Shown: positions 28,060 to 35,872 of the stretch, piece after piece
Numbering within the stretch: position 1 is the stretch's first letter
How the letters are laid out: the number at the start of each line of letters is the position of its first letter
Assembly: GCA_018882935.1 (NCBI GenBank)
Contig: VERA01000016.1
Location: 1 to 42,314, forward strand
Reading direction: 5' to 3'
Length of the DNA stretch: 42,314 nt
Source of the DNA: Burkholderiaceae bacterium
GTDB taxonomy: Bacteria > Pseudomonadota > Gammaproteobacteria > Burkholderiales > Burkholderiaceae_D
Made by a program: the position numbers and the translations under genes
The notes under the pieces: generated by a model
The model's database searches: none
Told to the model about the DNA's origin: nothing
The model's input: only the letters and a program-made list of their open reading frames with translations

Positions 28060-30675
28060 TTAGCCAGCCGGTGTGTCATCCGCGCCGCTATCCTCATCCG
28101 CATCAGCCTCGACGATACGCTGCAGCCCGGACAACGTCTCGCCCTGCTCCACCGCAATCAGGGTCACGCCCTGCGTCGCGCGGCCCATCTCGCGAATCTC
28201 GGATACGCGGGTCCGAATCAATACACCACCGGTGGTGATCATCATGATCTCGTCGGTAGCATCAACCAGCGTCGCCGCCACGACCTTGCCATTACGCTCG
28301 GAAGTCTGAATCGCGATCATGCCCTTGGTGCCACGACCATGTCGCGTGTACTCGGTGATCGGGGTACGCTTACCAAAACCGTTCTCGGTGGCAGTAAGAA
28401 CAGATTGCTGCTCGTTTCTGGCCACCAGCAAGGCAATCACCTGCTGACCTTCTTCCAGATTCATGCCACGTACGCCACGCGCAGTGCGGCCCATGGGGCG
28501 AACATCATTTTCATCGAAGCGCACTGCTTTGCCCGCATCGGAAAACAGCATCACATCGTGCTTACCGTCAGTGAGCGCAGCACCAATCAGGAAATCACCA
28601 TCATCCAAATCGACGGCGATGATGCCCGCTTTACGCGGATTACTGAATTCCGATAAGGCCGTTTTTTTGACGGTACCGAGCGAGGTCGCCATAAACACAT
28701 AACGATCATCCGGGAAACTACTATTCTCGCCAGAGAGCGGTAGCACCAAGGTGATTTTCTCGCCGTCGTGCAGCGGGAACATATTCACAATCGGCTTGCC
28801 ACGTGCATTGCGCGAGCCTTGCGGCACCTCCCACACCTTCAGCCAGTACATGCGGCCGCGGTTGGAGAAGCAGAGGATGTAATCGTGGGTATTGGCGATG
28901 AACAACTGCTCGATCCAATCGTCTTCCTTGGTGGCGGCAGCCTGCTTGCCACGTCCGCCGCGCTTCTGCGAACGATACTCCGACAGCGGCTGCGACTTCA
29001 TATAGCCGGTGTGCGAAAGCGTGACCACCATGTCCTGCGGCGCAATCAGATCTTCGGTGCCAAGGTCGGCCACGTTGAGCTCAATCATTGAGCGGCGGCG
29101 GTCCTTATTACCCTCACCATATTCATTCTTTGCGGCGTTCAACTCGTCGGTAATGATGGTCGTCACGCGCTCGGGTCGGGCGAGGATATCGAGCAGATCA
29201 GCGATCTGCGTCATCACCTCTTTGTACTCATTGACGATCTTGTCTTGCTCCAAACCGGTGAGGCGCTGTAGACGCATCTGCAAAATTTCTTGCGCCTGAT
29301 CATCCGAAAGTTTGTACAAGCCATCGCTTTGCAAGCCGTAATGGCGTGGCAGGCTCTCCGGGCGGAAAGCATCAATGCCACCTGACGCGGCCATTTCAGT
29401 GCGCGACAACATCTCGCGCACCAGCGAGGAGTCCCAGGCACGAGTCATCAGCTCTGCCTTGGCAACCGGCGGTGTTGGTGCCGCTTTGATAATCGCGATG
29501 AACTCGTCGATATTGGCCAGCGCGACTGCCAGGCCTTCCAGCACATGGCCACGATCACGCGCCTTGCGCAGCTCGAACACGGTACGACGAGTAACCACCT
29601 CACGCCGGTGCGAGAGGAAGCACTCGAGCATTTGCTTCAGGTTGAGCAGTCTGGGCTGACCATCGACCAGCGCGACCATGTTCATGCCGAAGGTGTCTTG
29701 CAGCTGGGTCTGCTTAAACAAGTTATTCAAAACGACATCAGGCAGCTCGCCGCGCTTGAGCTCGATAACCACGCGCATGCCGGACTTGTCGGATTCATCG
29801 CGAATATCCGAAATACCATCCAGCTTCTTGTCGCGCACCAGCTCAGCGATGCGCTCGAGCAGGGATTTTTTATTAACCTGATACGGCAGCTCATCCACGA
29901 TAATCGCGGCGCGGCCATCACGTATGTCTTCAAAATGCGTCTTGGCGCGCATCACCACGCGGCCACGGCCGGTGCGGTAACCATCGCGCACGCCAGCCAC
30001 ACCGTAGATGATGCCGGCAGTGGGGAAGTCCGGTGCCGGAATCAGCTCGATCAGCTCTTCAATTTTGCAATCCGGCGTACTCAGCAAGTGCAGCGCACCG
30101 TTGATGACCTCAGTAATGTTGTGAGGCGGGATATTGGTTGCCATGCCCACTGCGATGCCCGAAGAACCATTGATCAGCAGGTTCGGAATGCGGGTTGGCA
30201 GCACCGACGGCTCTTTTTCTTTGCCGTCATAGTTAGGCACGAAGTCAACCGTGTCTTTGTCGATGTCCGCCAGCAGTTCTTGCGAGATTTTGTCGAGGCG
30301 ACACTCGGTATAGCGCATCGCCGCAGCATTATCACCATCGATAGAGCCGAAGTTGCCCTGCCCGTCGACCAAGGTATAACGCAAGGAAAAATCCTGCGCC
30401 ATGCGCACCAAGGTGTCGTAGATCGCTTGGTCACCGTGCGGGTGGTACTTACCCATCACCTCACCGACCACACGTGCGCACTTCACGTAGGGTCGATTCC
30501 AGACATTATTGGTCTCGTGCATCGCGAACAAGACACGACGATGCACTGGCTTCAGACCATCACGCACGTCGGGTAGCGCGCGCCCCACGATGACGCTCAT
30601 GGCGTAATCGAGGTAGCTCTTGCGCATCTCCTCTTCTAGCGAAATAGGGATGGTTTCTTTAGCAAATTGATCCAT
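28060..30675 (-). CDS. gyrA: DNA gyrase subunit A
   Basis: 871 residues. It is the DNA-cleaving subunit of gyrase, with catalytic Tyr122 in [10 protein letters not shown], the GyrA-box QKRGGRGK segment, and the C-terminal beta-pinwheel. The quinolone-determining region reads [11 protein letters not shown]: position 83, with numbering identical to E. coli, is Gln (codon at 30427-30429) rather than the usual Ser or Thr, while Asp87 is kept. It heads the minus-strand block. Confidence 0.98.
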   Translation of the reverse strand: MDQFAKETIPISLEEEMRKSYLDYAMSVIVGRALPDVRDGLKPVHRRVLFAMHETNNVWNRPYVKCARVVGEVMGKYHPHGDQAIYDTLVRMAQDFSLRYTLVDGQGNFGSIDGDNAAAMRYTECRLDKISQELLADIDKDTVDFVPNYDGKEKEPSVLPTRIPNLLINGSSGIAVGMATNIPPHNITEVINGALHLLSTPDCKIEELIELIPAPDFPTAGIIYGVAGVRDGYRTGRGRVVMRAKTHFEDIRDGRAAIIVDELPYQVNKKSLLERIAELVRDKKLDGISDIRDESDKSGMRVVIELKRGELPDVVLNNLFKQTQLQDTFGMNMVALVDGQPRLLNLKQMLECFLSHRREVVTRRTVFELRKARDRGHVLEGLAVALANIDEFIAIIKAAPTPPVAKAELMTRAWDSSLVREMLSRTEMAASGGIDAFRPESLPRHYGLQSDGLYKLSDDQAQEILQMRLQRLTGLEQDKIVNEYKEVMTQIADLLDILARPERVTTIITDELNAAKNEYGEGNKDRRRSMIELNVADLGTEDLIAPQDMVVTLSHTGYMKSQPLSEYRSQKRGGRGKQAAATKEDDWIEQLFIANTHDYILCFSNRGRMYWLKVWEVPQGSRNARGKPIVNMFPLHDGEKITLVLPLSGENSSFPDDRYVFMATSLGTVKKTALSEFSNPRKAGIIAVDLDDGDFLIGAALTDGKHDVMLFSDAGKAVRFDENDVRPMGRTARGVRGMNLEEGQQVIALLVARNEQQSVLTATENGFGKRTPITEYTRHGRGTKGMIAIQTSERNGKVVAATLVDATDEIMMITTGGVLIRTRVSEIREMGRATQGVTLIAVEQGETLSGLQRIVEADADEDSGADDTPAG

Positions 30676-30936
30676 GGAATCGGCAGGCGGGGCAGGAAGT
30701 GTTTCAGTTTCGGTGAGCGCGCAAAATAGTACGCACGCGCTCTGTCAAAAAGCCCTCAAGTTTACCATGCCGACCCTCAAAAATCGGGACCAAAAGCAAG
30801 ACCTTAAGCGGGTAGGCGCGCCTCGGATTCTCGGTTAAAATGATGACTTATTGGCATTGAAAGCCCGCGAGGGCTGGTCAGTGCCGGTCGTTGAAATCTT
30901 GGCGACATCAGTCACAACTTTTGATCGGGATCGCAC
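30676..30936. promoter_or_regulatory. Divergent gyrA/ompA-like promoter region
   Basis: No gene is seen. On the minus strand a perfect TTGACA (complement at 30743-30748) is followed by TACTAT and TATTTT, but at sub-optimal spacing (11 and 14 nt); this is the best gyrA promoter candidate. On the plus strand, GGTTAAAAT near 30833-30841 could be a -10 for the ompA-like gene, with no good -35. Confidence 0.35.
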
Positions 30937-31653
30937 ATGAAATTTATTCTGCGCGCAGCGCTCTCCATAAGCTTGGTTGTTTTGGGCGGCTCAGCTTTCG
31001 CTGGCGGCGAGGTTAAGAAAGGTTATCTGGTAGATAGCCAAAACGATGTTGTACGCAGCGGCTTCGGGCTGTGCTGGCATACCGGCTTCTGGACGCCTGC
31101 TGACGCAATCGAAGAATGCGACGGTGCCATCGCCAAACCTGCTGCTGCTCCGGCGCCCGCACCAAGCCCATCACCCGCACCGGCGCAAAAGCTCGCTGCA
31201 GAACCTTCGCCTGATCAAGTGGTTTACGCAAAAGAGGAGCCAGTCATTGCCGAGGCAGCGTCTGAGACGGCCGCCCCAGCAACTACACCGGCGCCAACCG
31301 CTGAAAAGGTTACTTTCTCGGCAGACGCATTCTTTGATTTCGACAAGTCCGTGTTGAAACCGGAAGGCAAAACCACTTTGCAAAATTTAGTAGCTCAGCT
31401 AAAAAACACCGATATTGAAGTGGTCGTCGCTACCGGTCACACCGATTGGACAGGCTCTGATGCCTACAATATGAAGCTTTCGATGCGGCGAGCGAAAGCG
31501 GTCAAAGCCTTTCTGGTGTCAAAAGGAATTCCGGAAGCGCGTATATTCGTCGAAGGTAAAGGTGAAAGAAACCCAATCGCCGATAACCATACCAGAGAAG
31601 GGCGCGCTAAAAACCGCCGTGTAGATATTGAAGTAGTCGGCACCAAGAAGTAA
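30937..31653 (+). CDS. OmpA-family outer-membrane/peptidoglycan-binding protein
   Basis: 238 residues. A signal peptide (residues 1-22) precedes a short region with two Cys (GLCWHTGFWTPADAIEEC), a Pro/Ala-rich linker of about 70 residues, and a complete OmpA C-terminal domain (FSADAFFDFDKSVL, VATGHTDWTGSDAYN, NRRVDIEV) that binds peptidoglycan through conserved Asp and Arg residues. The N-terminal beta-barrel of E. coli OmpA is missing, as is usual for this small betaproteobacterial type next to ubiG. An intrinsic terminator follows 70 nt after the stop. Confidence 0.93.
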   Translation: MKFILRAALSISLVVLGGSAFAGGEVKKGYLVDSQNDVVRSGFGLCWHTGFWTPADAIEECDGAIAKPAAAPAPAPSPSPAPAQKLAAEPSPDQVVYAKEEPVIAEAASETAAPATTPAPTAEKVTFSADAFFDFDKSVLKPEGKTTLQNLVAQLKNTDIEVVVATGHTDWTGSDAYNMKLSMRRAKAVKAFLVSKGIPEARIFVEGKGERNPIADNHTREGRAKNRRVDIEVVGTKK

Positions 31654-31721
31654 TTATTTGGCTTGGCTTATTGTCAGGCGAGATAGTCTTTACCGCCGCG
31701 AGCCTTAGCTGCATGTATGGG

Positions 31722-31750
31722 AAAGCCGCTGCAATCGCAGCGGCTTTTTT
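31722..31750 (+). terminator. Intrinsic terminator of the ompA-like gene
   Basis: The 11-bp stem AAAGCCGCTGC / GCAGCGGCTTT with an AATC loop is followed by a T run. It lies directly upstream of, and its T tract may overlap the -35 region of, the ubiG promoter. Confidence 0.92.
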
Positions 31751-31770
31751 CTTGGTGCAGCTATTTCCGC

Positions 31771-31776
31771 TATCAT
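31771..31776 (+). promoter_or_regulatory. Candidate -10 box of ubiG at leaderless spacing
   Basis: TATCAT ends 6 nt before the ubiG ATG (31783), so initiation is predicted at the ATG itself. No SD is present. The -35 would fall in the T-rich tail of the terminator and is weak. Confidence 0.35.
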
Positions 31777-31782
31777 TCGGCA

Positions 31783-32478
31783 ATGAACGCCGATCCAGCA
31801 GAGCTTCAAAAATTCAGCGAGCTCGCCCACCGATGGTGGGACCCACAGTCCGAATTCCGTCCGCTGCATGAAATCAATCCCTTGCGATTGGAGTGGATCA
31901 ATGCGCGCGCGCCACTAAGCGGCCGGCGAGCGCTTGATGTCGGCTGTGGCGGCGGCATTCTTGCTGAAGCGATGGCGAAAAAAGGCGCGAACGTCACTGG
32001 TATTGATCTCTCGGAAAAAGCCCTGAAAGTCGCAGACCTACATAGTTTGGAGTCGGGTGTGTCTGTTCGATACGAGTACATCTCGGCAGAAGACCTGACC
32101 GAGCGCGAAGCCGGTCAGTACGATGTTGTCACCTGCATGGAAATGTTGGAGCATGTTCCAGACCCAGCCGCTGTGGTGCAAGCCTGCGCAAGTTTGGCAA
32201 AGCCAGGTGGCCATGTTTTTTTCTCAACGATTAATCGCAACCTGAAGGCTTACCTTTTCGCTGTGATCGGTGCTGAGTATATTTTGCGCTTGCTGCCCAA
32301 AGGCACTCATGATTACGCTAAATTCATTACGCCTGCTGAGCTTTCACAGTTTAGCCGCAACGCTGGGCTTGAGGTCGAAGCGCTCAAGGGCATGACCTAT
32401 AACCCCATCACTAAAATTTACTCGCTGAATCAGGATACCGACGTCAATTACCTGATCGCCTGCCGTAAGCCGCTCTGA
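31783..32478 (+). CDS. ubiG: Ubiquinone biosynthesis O-methyltransferase
   Basis: 231 residues from the ATG at 31783 ([21 protein letters not shown]), the standard UbiG start; an upstream in-frame start at 31717 would run through the terminator. UbiG performs both O-methylations of ubiquinone synthesis with S-adenosylmethionine. The SAM motif is [16 protein letters not shown], with [14 protein letters not shown] further on. It is followed 4 nt later by gph, so the two form one transcript. Confidence 0.96.
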   Translation: MNADPAELQKFSELAHRWWDPQSEFRPLHEINPLRLEWINARAPLSGRRALDVGCGGGILAEAMAKKGANVTGIDLSEKALKVADLHSLESGVSVRYEYISAEDLTEREAGQYDVVTCMEMLEHVPDPAAVVQACASLAKPGGHVFFSTINRNLKAYLFAVIGAEYILRLLPKGTHDYAKFITPAELSQFSRNAGLEVEALKGMTYNPITKIYSLNQDTDVNYLIACRKPL

Positions 32479-32482
32479 GCAG

Positions 32483-33151
32483 ATGCGTAAATCACTTCCT
32501 GTACCGCGCGCAGTGCTGTTCGATTTGGATGGCACTTTGGCAGATACCGCGCCTGATCTTGCTAACGCAGTCAATAAAATGCGTAAGGATCGCGGCCTGC
32601 ATCCTACCCCCTATGAACTGCTGCGACCAATGGCATCAGCGGGCGCGCGCGGATTGATTGGTGTAGCGTTTGGCATTAAACCGGGTGACGTCGAATTCGA
32701 AGCGATGCGCATTGAGTTTCTTGCAAATTACGAAGCGCAGATTGCTGATCAAACCATCTTGTTTGACGACATCGTTGCGCTACTAGCAAAGATTGATTCA
32801 AACAATCAGCAGTGGGGCATCGTCACCAACAAGCCACTACGTTATACCGATGCATTGCTACCCCTGATCGGGCTCGCACATGCAGCCTGCTCGATTTCGG
32901 GCGACACCACGCCTCATGCAAAACCACATCCCGAGCCATTGTTTGAAGCCGCACGCAGGCTGCAACTAGCACCCGAACAATGCTGGTACGTAGGCGATGA
33001 TTTGCGTGATATACAAGCCGGCAGAGCGGCCGGCATGCCCACTATCGCCGCAGGTTGGGGCTACTGTGGCATAAGCGAACCTGCAAGTTGGGACGCCGAC
33101 TTTATCGCAGGTAGCCCGCGCGAAATTATCGAACTCCTGTCTGCCGCTTGA
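32483..33151 (+). CDS. gph: Phosphoglycolate phosphatase (HAD family)
   Basis: 222 residues. HAD motifs are intact: FDLDGTLADT (nucleophile Asp), IVTNKP, KPHPEPL and YVGDDLRDIQAG. It removes 2-phosphoglycolate. The ubiG-gph pair is conserved across beta- and gammaproteobacteria. The ATG starts 4 nt after the ubiG stop. Its stop is 50 nt before ssrA. Confidence 0.94.
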   Translation: MRKSLPVPRAVLFDLDGTLADTAPDLANAVNKMRKDRGLHPTPYELLRPMASAGARGLIGVAFGIKPGDVEFEAMRIEFLANYEAQIADQTILFDDIVALLAKIDSNNQQWGIVTNKPLRYTDALLPLIGLAHAACSISGDTTPHAKPHPEPLFEAARRLQLAPEQCWYVGDDLRDIQAGRAAGMPTIAAGWGYCGISEPASWDADFIAGSPREIIELLSAA

Positions 33152-33200
33152 ATTTTTCTGTCTTCGTCCCATCTAATCCCTTAGAATGGCGGGACTGCTT

Positions 33201-33561
33201 GGGGGCGACCTGGTTTCGACAGGGGTTGCGAAGCAGCGTAGGGCATGCCGAGGACTGGTGACCTCGTAAATCCAGCCGGAAATCAATAACTGCAAACGAT
33301 AACTCGTACGCAGTAGCCGCTTAATTGTGGCTTCCCTCACACCGTCTCGTCCCTGGGGCGGGCCAGCAATGGCGTGTGAGGTCATATACAGGGAATCGCG
33401 TCGTGCCGGGTCACTTGGTATGTCGTTAAATTTAGGTGACTCGCCTTGTCGCAGCGTGTGCGTCCGCGTCGGCAAGGTCAAAATCAAACGACAACACTAA
33501 GCATGTAGAACTGCCTGTAGAGGGCTTTTGGACGCGGGTTCGATTCCCGCCGCCTCCACCA
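33201..33561 (+). ncRNA. ssrA: Transfer-messenger RNA (tmRNA)
   Basis: The 5' end GGGGGCGACCTGGTTTCGAC pairs with the 3' end CGCCTCC followed by ACCA, giving an alanine-type acceptor stem with the G3-U wobble. The T arm GGTTCGATTCC is present. The tag frame reads ANDNSYAVAA and then TAA (33292-33324), with GCA as resume codon. It rescues stalled ribosomes together with SmpB. TAGAAT at 33182-33187 may be its -10. The last 22 bases recur at 33713-33734, marking this gene as an integration site. Confidence 0.97.
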
Positions 33562-33562
33562 A
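33541..33562 (+). repeat. ssrA-embedded attachment-type repeat, copy A
   Basis: The 22 bp that form the 3' T-arm/acceptor end of ssrA (containing GATTCCCGCCGCCTCCACCA) are repeated exactly at 33713-33734. The tmRNA 3' end is a classic integrase target, where insertion leaves such a direct repeat. Confidence 0.8.
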
Positions 33563-33595
33563 CTAAAAGACCACCCTTGCGGTGGTTTTTTAGTT
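33561..33595 (+). terminator. tmRNA terminator
   Basis: A 15-bp stem (AACTAAAAGACCACC with its complement, one G-T pair) and a CTTGC loop contain the T run. The stem is symmetrical enough to act in both directions. A near-identical copy lies at 35558-35592. Confidence 0.88.
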
Positions 33596-33712
33596 GGTGA
33601 TTACCATTGGCATCAACCCGCGTCCACGCGGGGCGAGGACAGGGTTTCGTCAAGCACTGCTTGACGCCGGCCGAGCGGGCGAGGAATGAAACGCGAGCCC
33701 CGGCTCAGGAGC
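33596..33712. other. Non-coding spacer between ssrA repeat copies
   Basis: No gene is seen. Two strong short palindromes are present: CCCGCG-N4-CGCGGG near 33618-33633 and CGTCAAGCA-C-TGCTTGACG at 33648-33666. They could be remnants of an element end or recombination site. Confidence 0.4.
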
Positions 33713-33734
33713 CGATTCCCGCCGCCTCCACCAA
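33713..33734 (+). repeat. ssrA attachment-type repeat, copy B
   Basis: An exact 22-bp copy of the ssrA 3' end, 172 bp downstream of the original and not part of any complete tmRNA. It is best read as an attachment-site duplicate left by an integrating element. Confidence 0.8.
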
Positions 33735-34085
33735 ATTCGCATTTGTTAGTAACTGTCCTTGGCAACCCTCAGGTGTCCGTAGGTGCCAGTAAGGCGCCGC
33801 GAGTCCCGGGGGAGCTTCTATTTACTTCCGGTCGTTGCGTGCTGATGCACGCTCAGAGGCGCCGCTGCGAAGAGAATCTTCCTCAAAGTCCGTAATATCG
33901 GAGAGTCGATAGCGGACGCGCAATCGGGCTTGGCTCCAATGAAAATTTTCAATCATGACAACTTTCTTAGTTAAGCTGCGACATTGCAGCAACCTAAGAT
34001 CGACTGTTGGCAGGGGATGACAAATACATTCCAGAATCTGGCGTATCGCCTCATCTTGCTACATCACGAAACATCGAGATGTATC
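33735..34085. other. Stretch without recognisable genes before the toxin-antitoxin remnant
   Basis: No credible coding frame is seen on either strand. ACATC-GA-GATGT at 34071-34082, directly before the antitoxin start, is a short inverted repeat that may be the autoregulatory operator of the toxin-antitoxin unit. An ATG at 33984 is in frame with the antitoxin, but the 34 added residues do not look like part of it. Confidence 0.35.
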
Positions 34086-34331
34086 ATGAAAGATGAAAAT
34101 ATGACCACGCCTACCCGTGAGAAATTCTCGTCTCAAGCAGCGCCCGAGGTGCCGGCTGCCCTGCGCCGGATCGCCGAAAACCAAGGCCGCCAGTTCCAAG
34201 CTGTGCTTGATGAAGCTTTGCGCGACTACATTGACCGACAGCAAAAAGAGCGCCCTCGCCGCCATGTAATGGCCTCTTTTGCATCCAGTCTGGAAGAATT
34301 CGACAGCCTTTACCGCGAATTGGCGAAGTAA
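34086..34331 (+). CDS. Antitoxin of a Fic/Doc-type toxin-antitoxin unit
   Basis: 81 residues from the ATG at 34086 (MKDENMTTPTREKF); a second ATG at 34101 is possible. The middle EVPAALRRIAENQGRQFQAVLDEALRDYI, in pieces, has the layout of a ribbon-helix-helix DNA-binding domain. The C-terminus FASSLEEFDSLYRELAK is an acidic/aromatic tail of the kind that binds the toxin. The Doc-type toxin gene follows after 3 nt, the usual antitoxin-first order. The reading frame is intact, so the antitoxin may still be made although the toxin gene is broken. Confidence 0.75.
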   Translation: MKDENMTTPTREKFSSQAAPEVPAALRRIAENQGRQFQAVLDEALRDYIDRQQKERPRRHVMASFASSLEEFDSLYRELAK

Positions 34332-34334
34332 CGC

Positions 34335-34715
34335 GTGGCGCACGATTACCTGACCGTGGCCGACGTACTCGGCTTGCACGCAGTTCTGATGCAGCGCTAC
34401 GGCGGCGCTTCAGGCGTACGCGATCCGGGAGCATTAGAAGCTGCATTATTTCGTCCGCAAACGGGATATTACGAAGATATCGTTATGTAAGCCACTGCGC
34501 TAATGGAGAGTCTCGCGAACAAACATCCTTTTGTGGATGGTAATAAGCACATCGCCTTCGCGGCTGCCGATGTATTCCTACGTATCAATGGTTGGCGTTC
34601 AAGGCGAGCTGCGATGCAAATCCATGCCGAGATGATCGAGATGTTCGACAAGCAAACGTTTGATATCGAACACCTTACGCCATGGCTGCGAGGGTTCGCA
34701 GTCGTCGCCGAATGA
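34335..34715 (+). pseudogene. doc: Fic/Doc-family toxin gene with in-frame stop
   Basis: A GTG start (VAHDYLTVADVLGLHAVL) and the final TGA define a full-length 126-codon Doc frame, but codon 52 is TAA (34488-34490), between YYEDIVM and ATALMESLA. Everything on both sides reads as a normal Doc protein, so a single substitution or small local change inactivated it. The Fic/Doc active-site motif downstream reads HPFVDGNKH, where NKR is usual; the last Arg, which contacts the nucleotide phosphates, is His. Doc toxins phosphorylate EF-Tu and stop translation. Translation restart at ATG 34503 could give the C-terminal 70 residues only. Confidence 0.88.
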
Positions 34716-34807
34716 TTCATGGAAAAATATGGCTGGTTGGCTGTATATTTTCCGCTAGTTTGATTACTCTGCAGGCTTTAGCTTCTGAAGCGCATAGAAC
34801 TTCATAA
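34712..34807 (+). CDS. Short signal-peptide-like ORF (31 aa)
   Basis: The ATG overlaps the doc stop (ATGA). The frame encodes MIHGKIWLVGCIFSASLI and then TLQALASEAHRTS: a short charged start, a hydrophobic core and an ALA-S cleavage-like site, followed by only a few residues. It may be the leftover 5' end of a secreted protein gene cut off by rearrangement, or a chance frame. No known family. Confidence 0.3.
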   Translation: MIHGKIWLVGCIFSASLITLQALASEAHRTS

Positions 34808-34854
34808 CGAGCACACAACTTTTTTTAATCAACCCAAAGTAAAGGAGATACACA

Positions 34855-35079
34855 ATGAAATCGAAAGGCAAGCCACGTAACCCCTTCGTGGCTCTGGCAA
34901 AATTTCGCAAAGCCGGATCTCATGCCAAGCCGGTGAAATCTTTGCGGAGGCAAGAGAAACAAGCTCTGACCAAGGCAGCCAAGCAGTTGCCGGAATCATG
35001 GCACAAGCGTATTTCAACCGAGAACGCTTTTGCCATGATTTCGGCGAGTTTGATTCCCGTAGTGTCAAGCGCGAAGTAA
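34855..35079 (+). CDS. Small basic protein of unknown function
   Basis: 74 residues. AAGGAG lies 8 nt before the ATG, so it is likely translated. The N-terminal 50 residues are strongly basic (KSKGKPRNPFVALAKFRKAG, then KPVKSLRRQEKQALTKAAKQ). Short proteins starting with K-x-R-N-P-h-V and containing R-K-A-G-x-H occur widely in proteobacteria without assigned function. The last 20 or so residues run into sequence that looks like an insertion-sequence end, so the natural C-terminus may have been replaced. Confidence 0.55.
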   Translation: MKSKGKPRNPFVALAKFRKAGSHAKPVKSLRRQEKQALTKAAKQLPESWHKRISTENAFAMISASLIPVVSSAK

Positions 35080-35140
35080 AAGTGAGCCACTTCACGGCGG
35101 ATTACGCGCCCGAATTCTGAGCCACTACTTTTCCTGAACT
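35063..35140. mobile_element. Possible insertion-sequence end or scar
   Basis: GTGAGCCACTTC and CTGAGCCACTAC are spaced direct repeats within about 40 bp, the layout of multiple terminal repeats seen at IS21-type ends. The 3' end of the small basic protein gene and the missing 5' part of the next antitoxin meet here. No transposase is present. Assignment rests on resemblance and context only. Confidence 0.3.
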
Positions 35141-35170
35141 TTCTAGGAATCCTGCTTTTTTCTGTTTTCT

Positions 35171-35296
35171 CAGACATCCGCCGTACAGGTCGGCATCGAC
35201 GACATCGCAGCCGAAAATTTCAAGACTTTTGAGGGAAAAGGATCACTGCGGGCTCACCTTAAATCCATCACTGGCAAAGCGATCGCTGCTAAGTGA
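35171..35296 (+). pseudogene. 3' fragment of an antitoxin gene (ParD-like partner)
   Basis: About 41 codons read QTSAVQVGIDDIAAENF, then KTFEGKGSLRAHLKSI and TGKAIAAK before TGA. This resembles the C-terminal part of antitoxins paired with ParE/RelE toxins. There is no start codon or upstream half; a TAG lies in frame at 35144. It overlaps the toxin fragment by GTGA, the usual coupling. Confidence 0.55.
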
Positions 35297-35439
35297 GCTT
35301 GGCCTGGCAAGTTCGGCTGGCAAGCCAAGCCGAGCAAGATCTGTTCGATATCATCCTTTGCACGGCCGAGAATTTCGGGACCAAGCAAGCTGAGCATTAC
35401 GCCGAGACCATCGCACTGATACAGATCAACTCAATATAG
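35293..35439 (+). pseudogene. 5' fragment of a ParE/RelE-family toxin gene
   Basis: 48 codons from GTG give VSLAWQVRLASQAEQDLFDI, then ILCTAENFGTKQAEHYAETI, a typical ParE N-terminal half. The frame then leaves the family and stops at 35437, so the C-terminal strands with the toxin active surface are lost. ParE-type toxins block gyrase or cleave mRNA; this one should be inactive. Confidence 0.7.
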
Positions 35440-35554
35440 CTTGTGTTTGACAGGCCTCTGAGCTGTAGAGGTAATCGCGTGAATCTTTTCTCATCGCTCC
35501 TAACGACTACCTATGCGCTTTGAGGCCAAATTAGATTCCGGATTTCGCAGCGCA
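35440..35554. other. Gene-free stretch with a promoter-like sequence
   Basis: No gene is seen. TTGACA (35447-35452), 17 nt and GGTAAT (35470-35475) make a weak promoter candidate pointing toward the nuclease gene; CCTCT/AGAGG within the spacer could form a small hairpin. Confidence 0.25.
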
Positions 35555-35592
35555 ACCAACTAAAAGACCACCCTTGCGGTGGTTTTTTAATT
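35555..35592 (+). repeat. Duplicate of the ssrA terminator, candidate distal attachment site (copy C)
   Basis: 35 bp are identical to 33558-33592 (ACCA plus the terminator stem), 1,997 bp further on. Similarity decays gradually over the next 25 bp. Just upstream, GATTCC at 35534 and ACCA resemble a diverged ssrA end. It plausibly marks the far border of the element inserted at ssrA. The hairpin could still terminate transcription. Confidence 0.75.
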
Positions 35593-35695
35593 AGCGGTTA
35601 TGAACGGAATCAACTCTCTACCCAACAGAAGCCATGCCTGAACAGCTACCAACTATCTATCGATTTACGCAAGTGCCAACTGACCCTATGTGTTG
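35593..35695. other. Spacer before the nuclease gene pair
   Basis: Nothing recognisable as a gene or strong signal. Base composition turns visibly AT-richer from here to the right edge. Confidence 0.3.
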
Positions 35696-35872
35696 ATGGC
35701 CGACCACACCTTCACTCCGAAGCGGACTTTTCCGCGAAAATACGAGCGAAAGATAGGTCACAGAACTGTGGCTGAACTTCAAAAAAATTTCAGTGCTTTT
35801 GCAATCATAACGCCCACAGGCGATCAGGATTTTCTGATGAAAAAATATTTCTTTCGGATAGTAGAGCAATGA
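35696..35872 (+). CDS. Short ORF coupled to the DUF4041 nuclease gene
   Basis: 58 residues from the ATG at 35696 (MADHTFTPKRTFPRKYERKI); a GTG two codons earlier is possible. There is no SD. The protein is basic with no hydrophobic helix and no family I recognise. Its TGA overlaps the next gene's ATG (ATGATG), the layout of translational coupling, which is the main reason to take it seriously. It could also be a chance frame. Confidence 0.35.
   Translation: MADHTFTPKRTFPRKYERKIGHRTVAELQKNFSAFAIITPTGDQDFLMKKYFFRIVEQ

Noticed and set aside
29545-30576. Long open frame (343 codons) on the plus strand, antisense to gyrA
   Set aside because: It lies wholly within gyrA, has no recognisable domain, and reads as the complement of conserved gyrA codons. 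High-GC genes commonly give such frames.
34488-34490. Programmed readthrough or frameshift in doc
   Set aside because: No slippery site, recoding hairpin or TGA/Sec context is visible; with the altered active-site Arg, simple inactivation is more likely.
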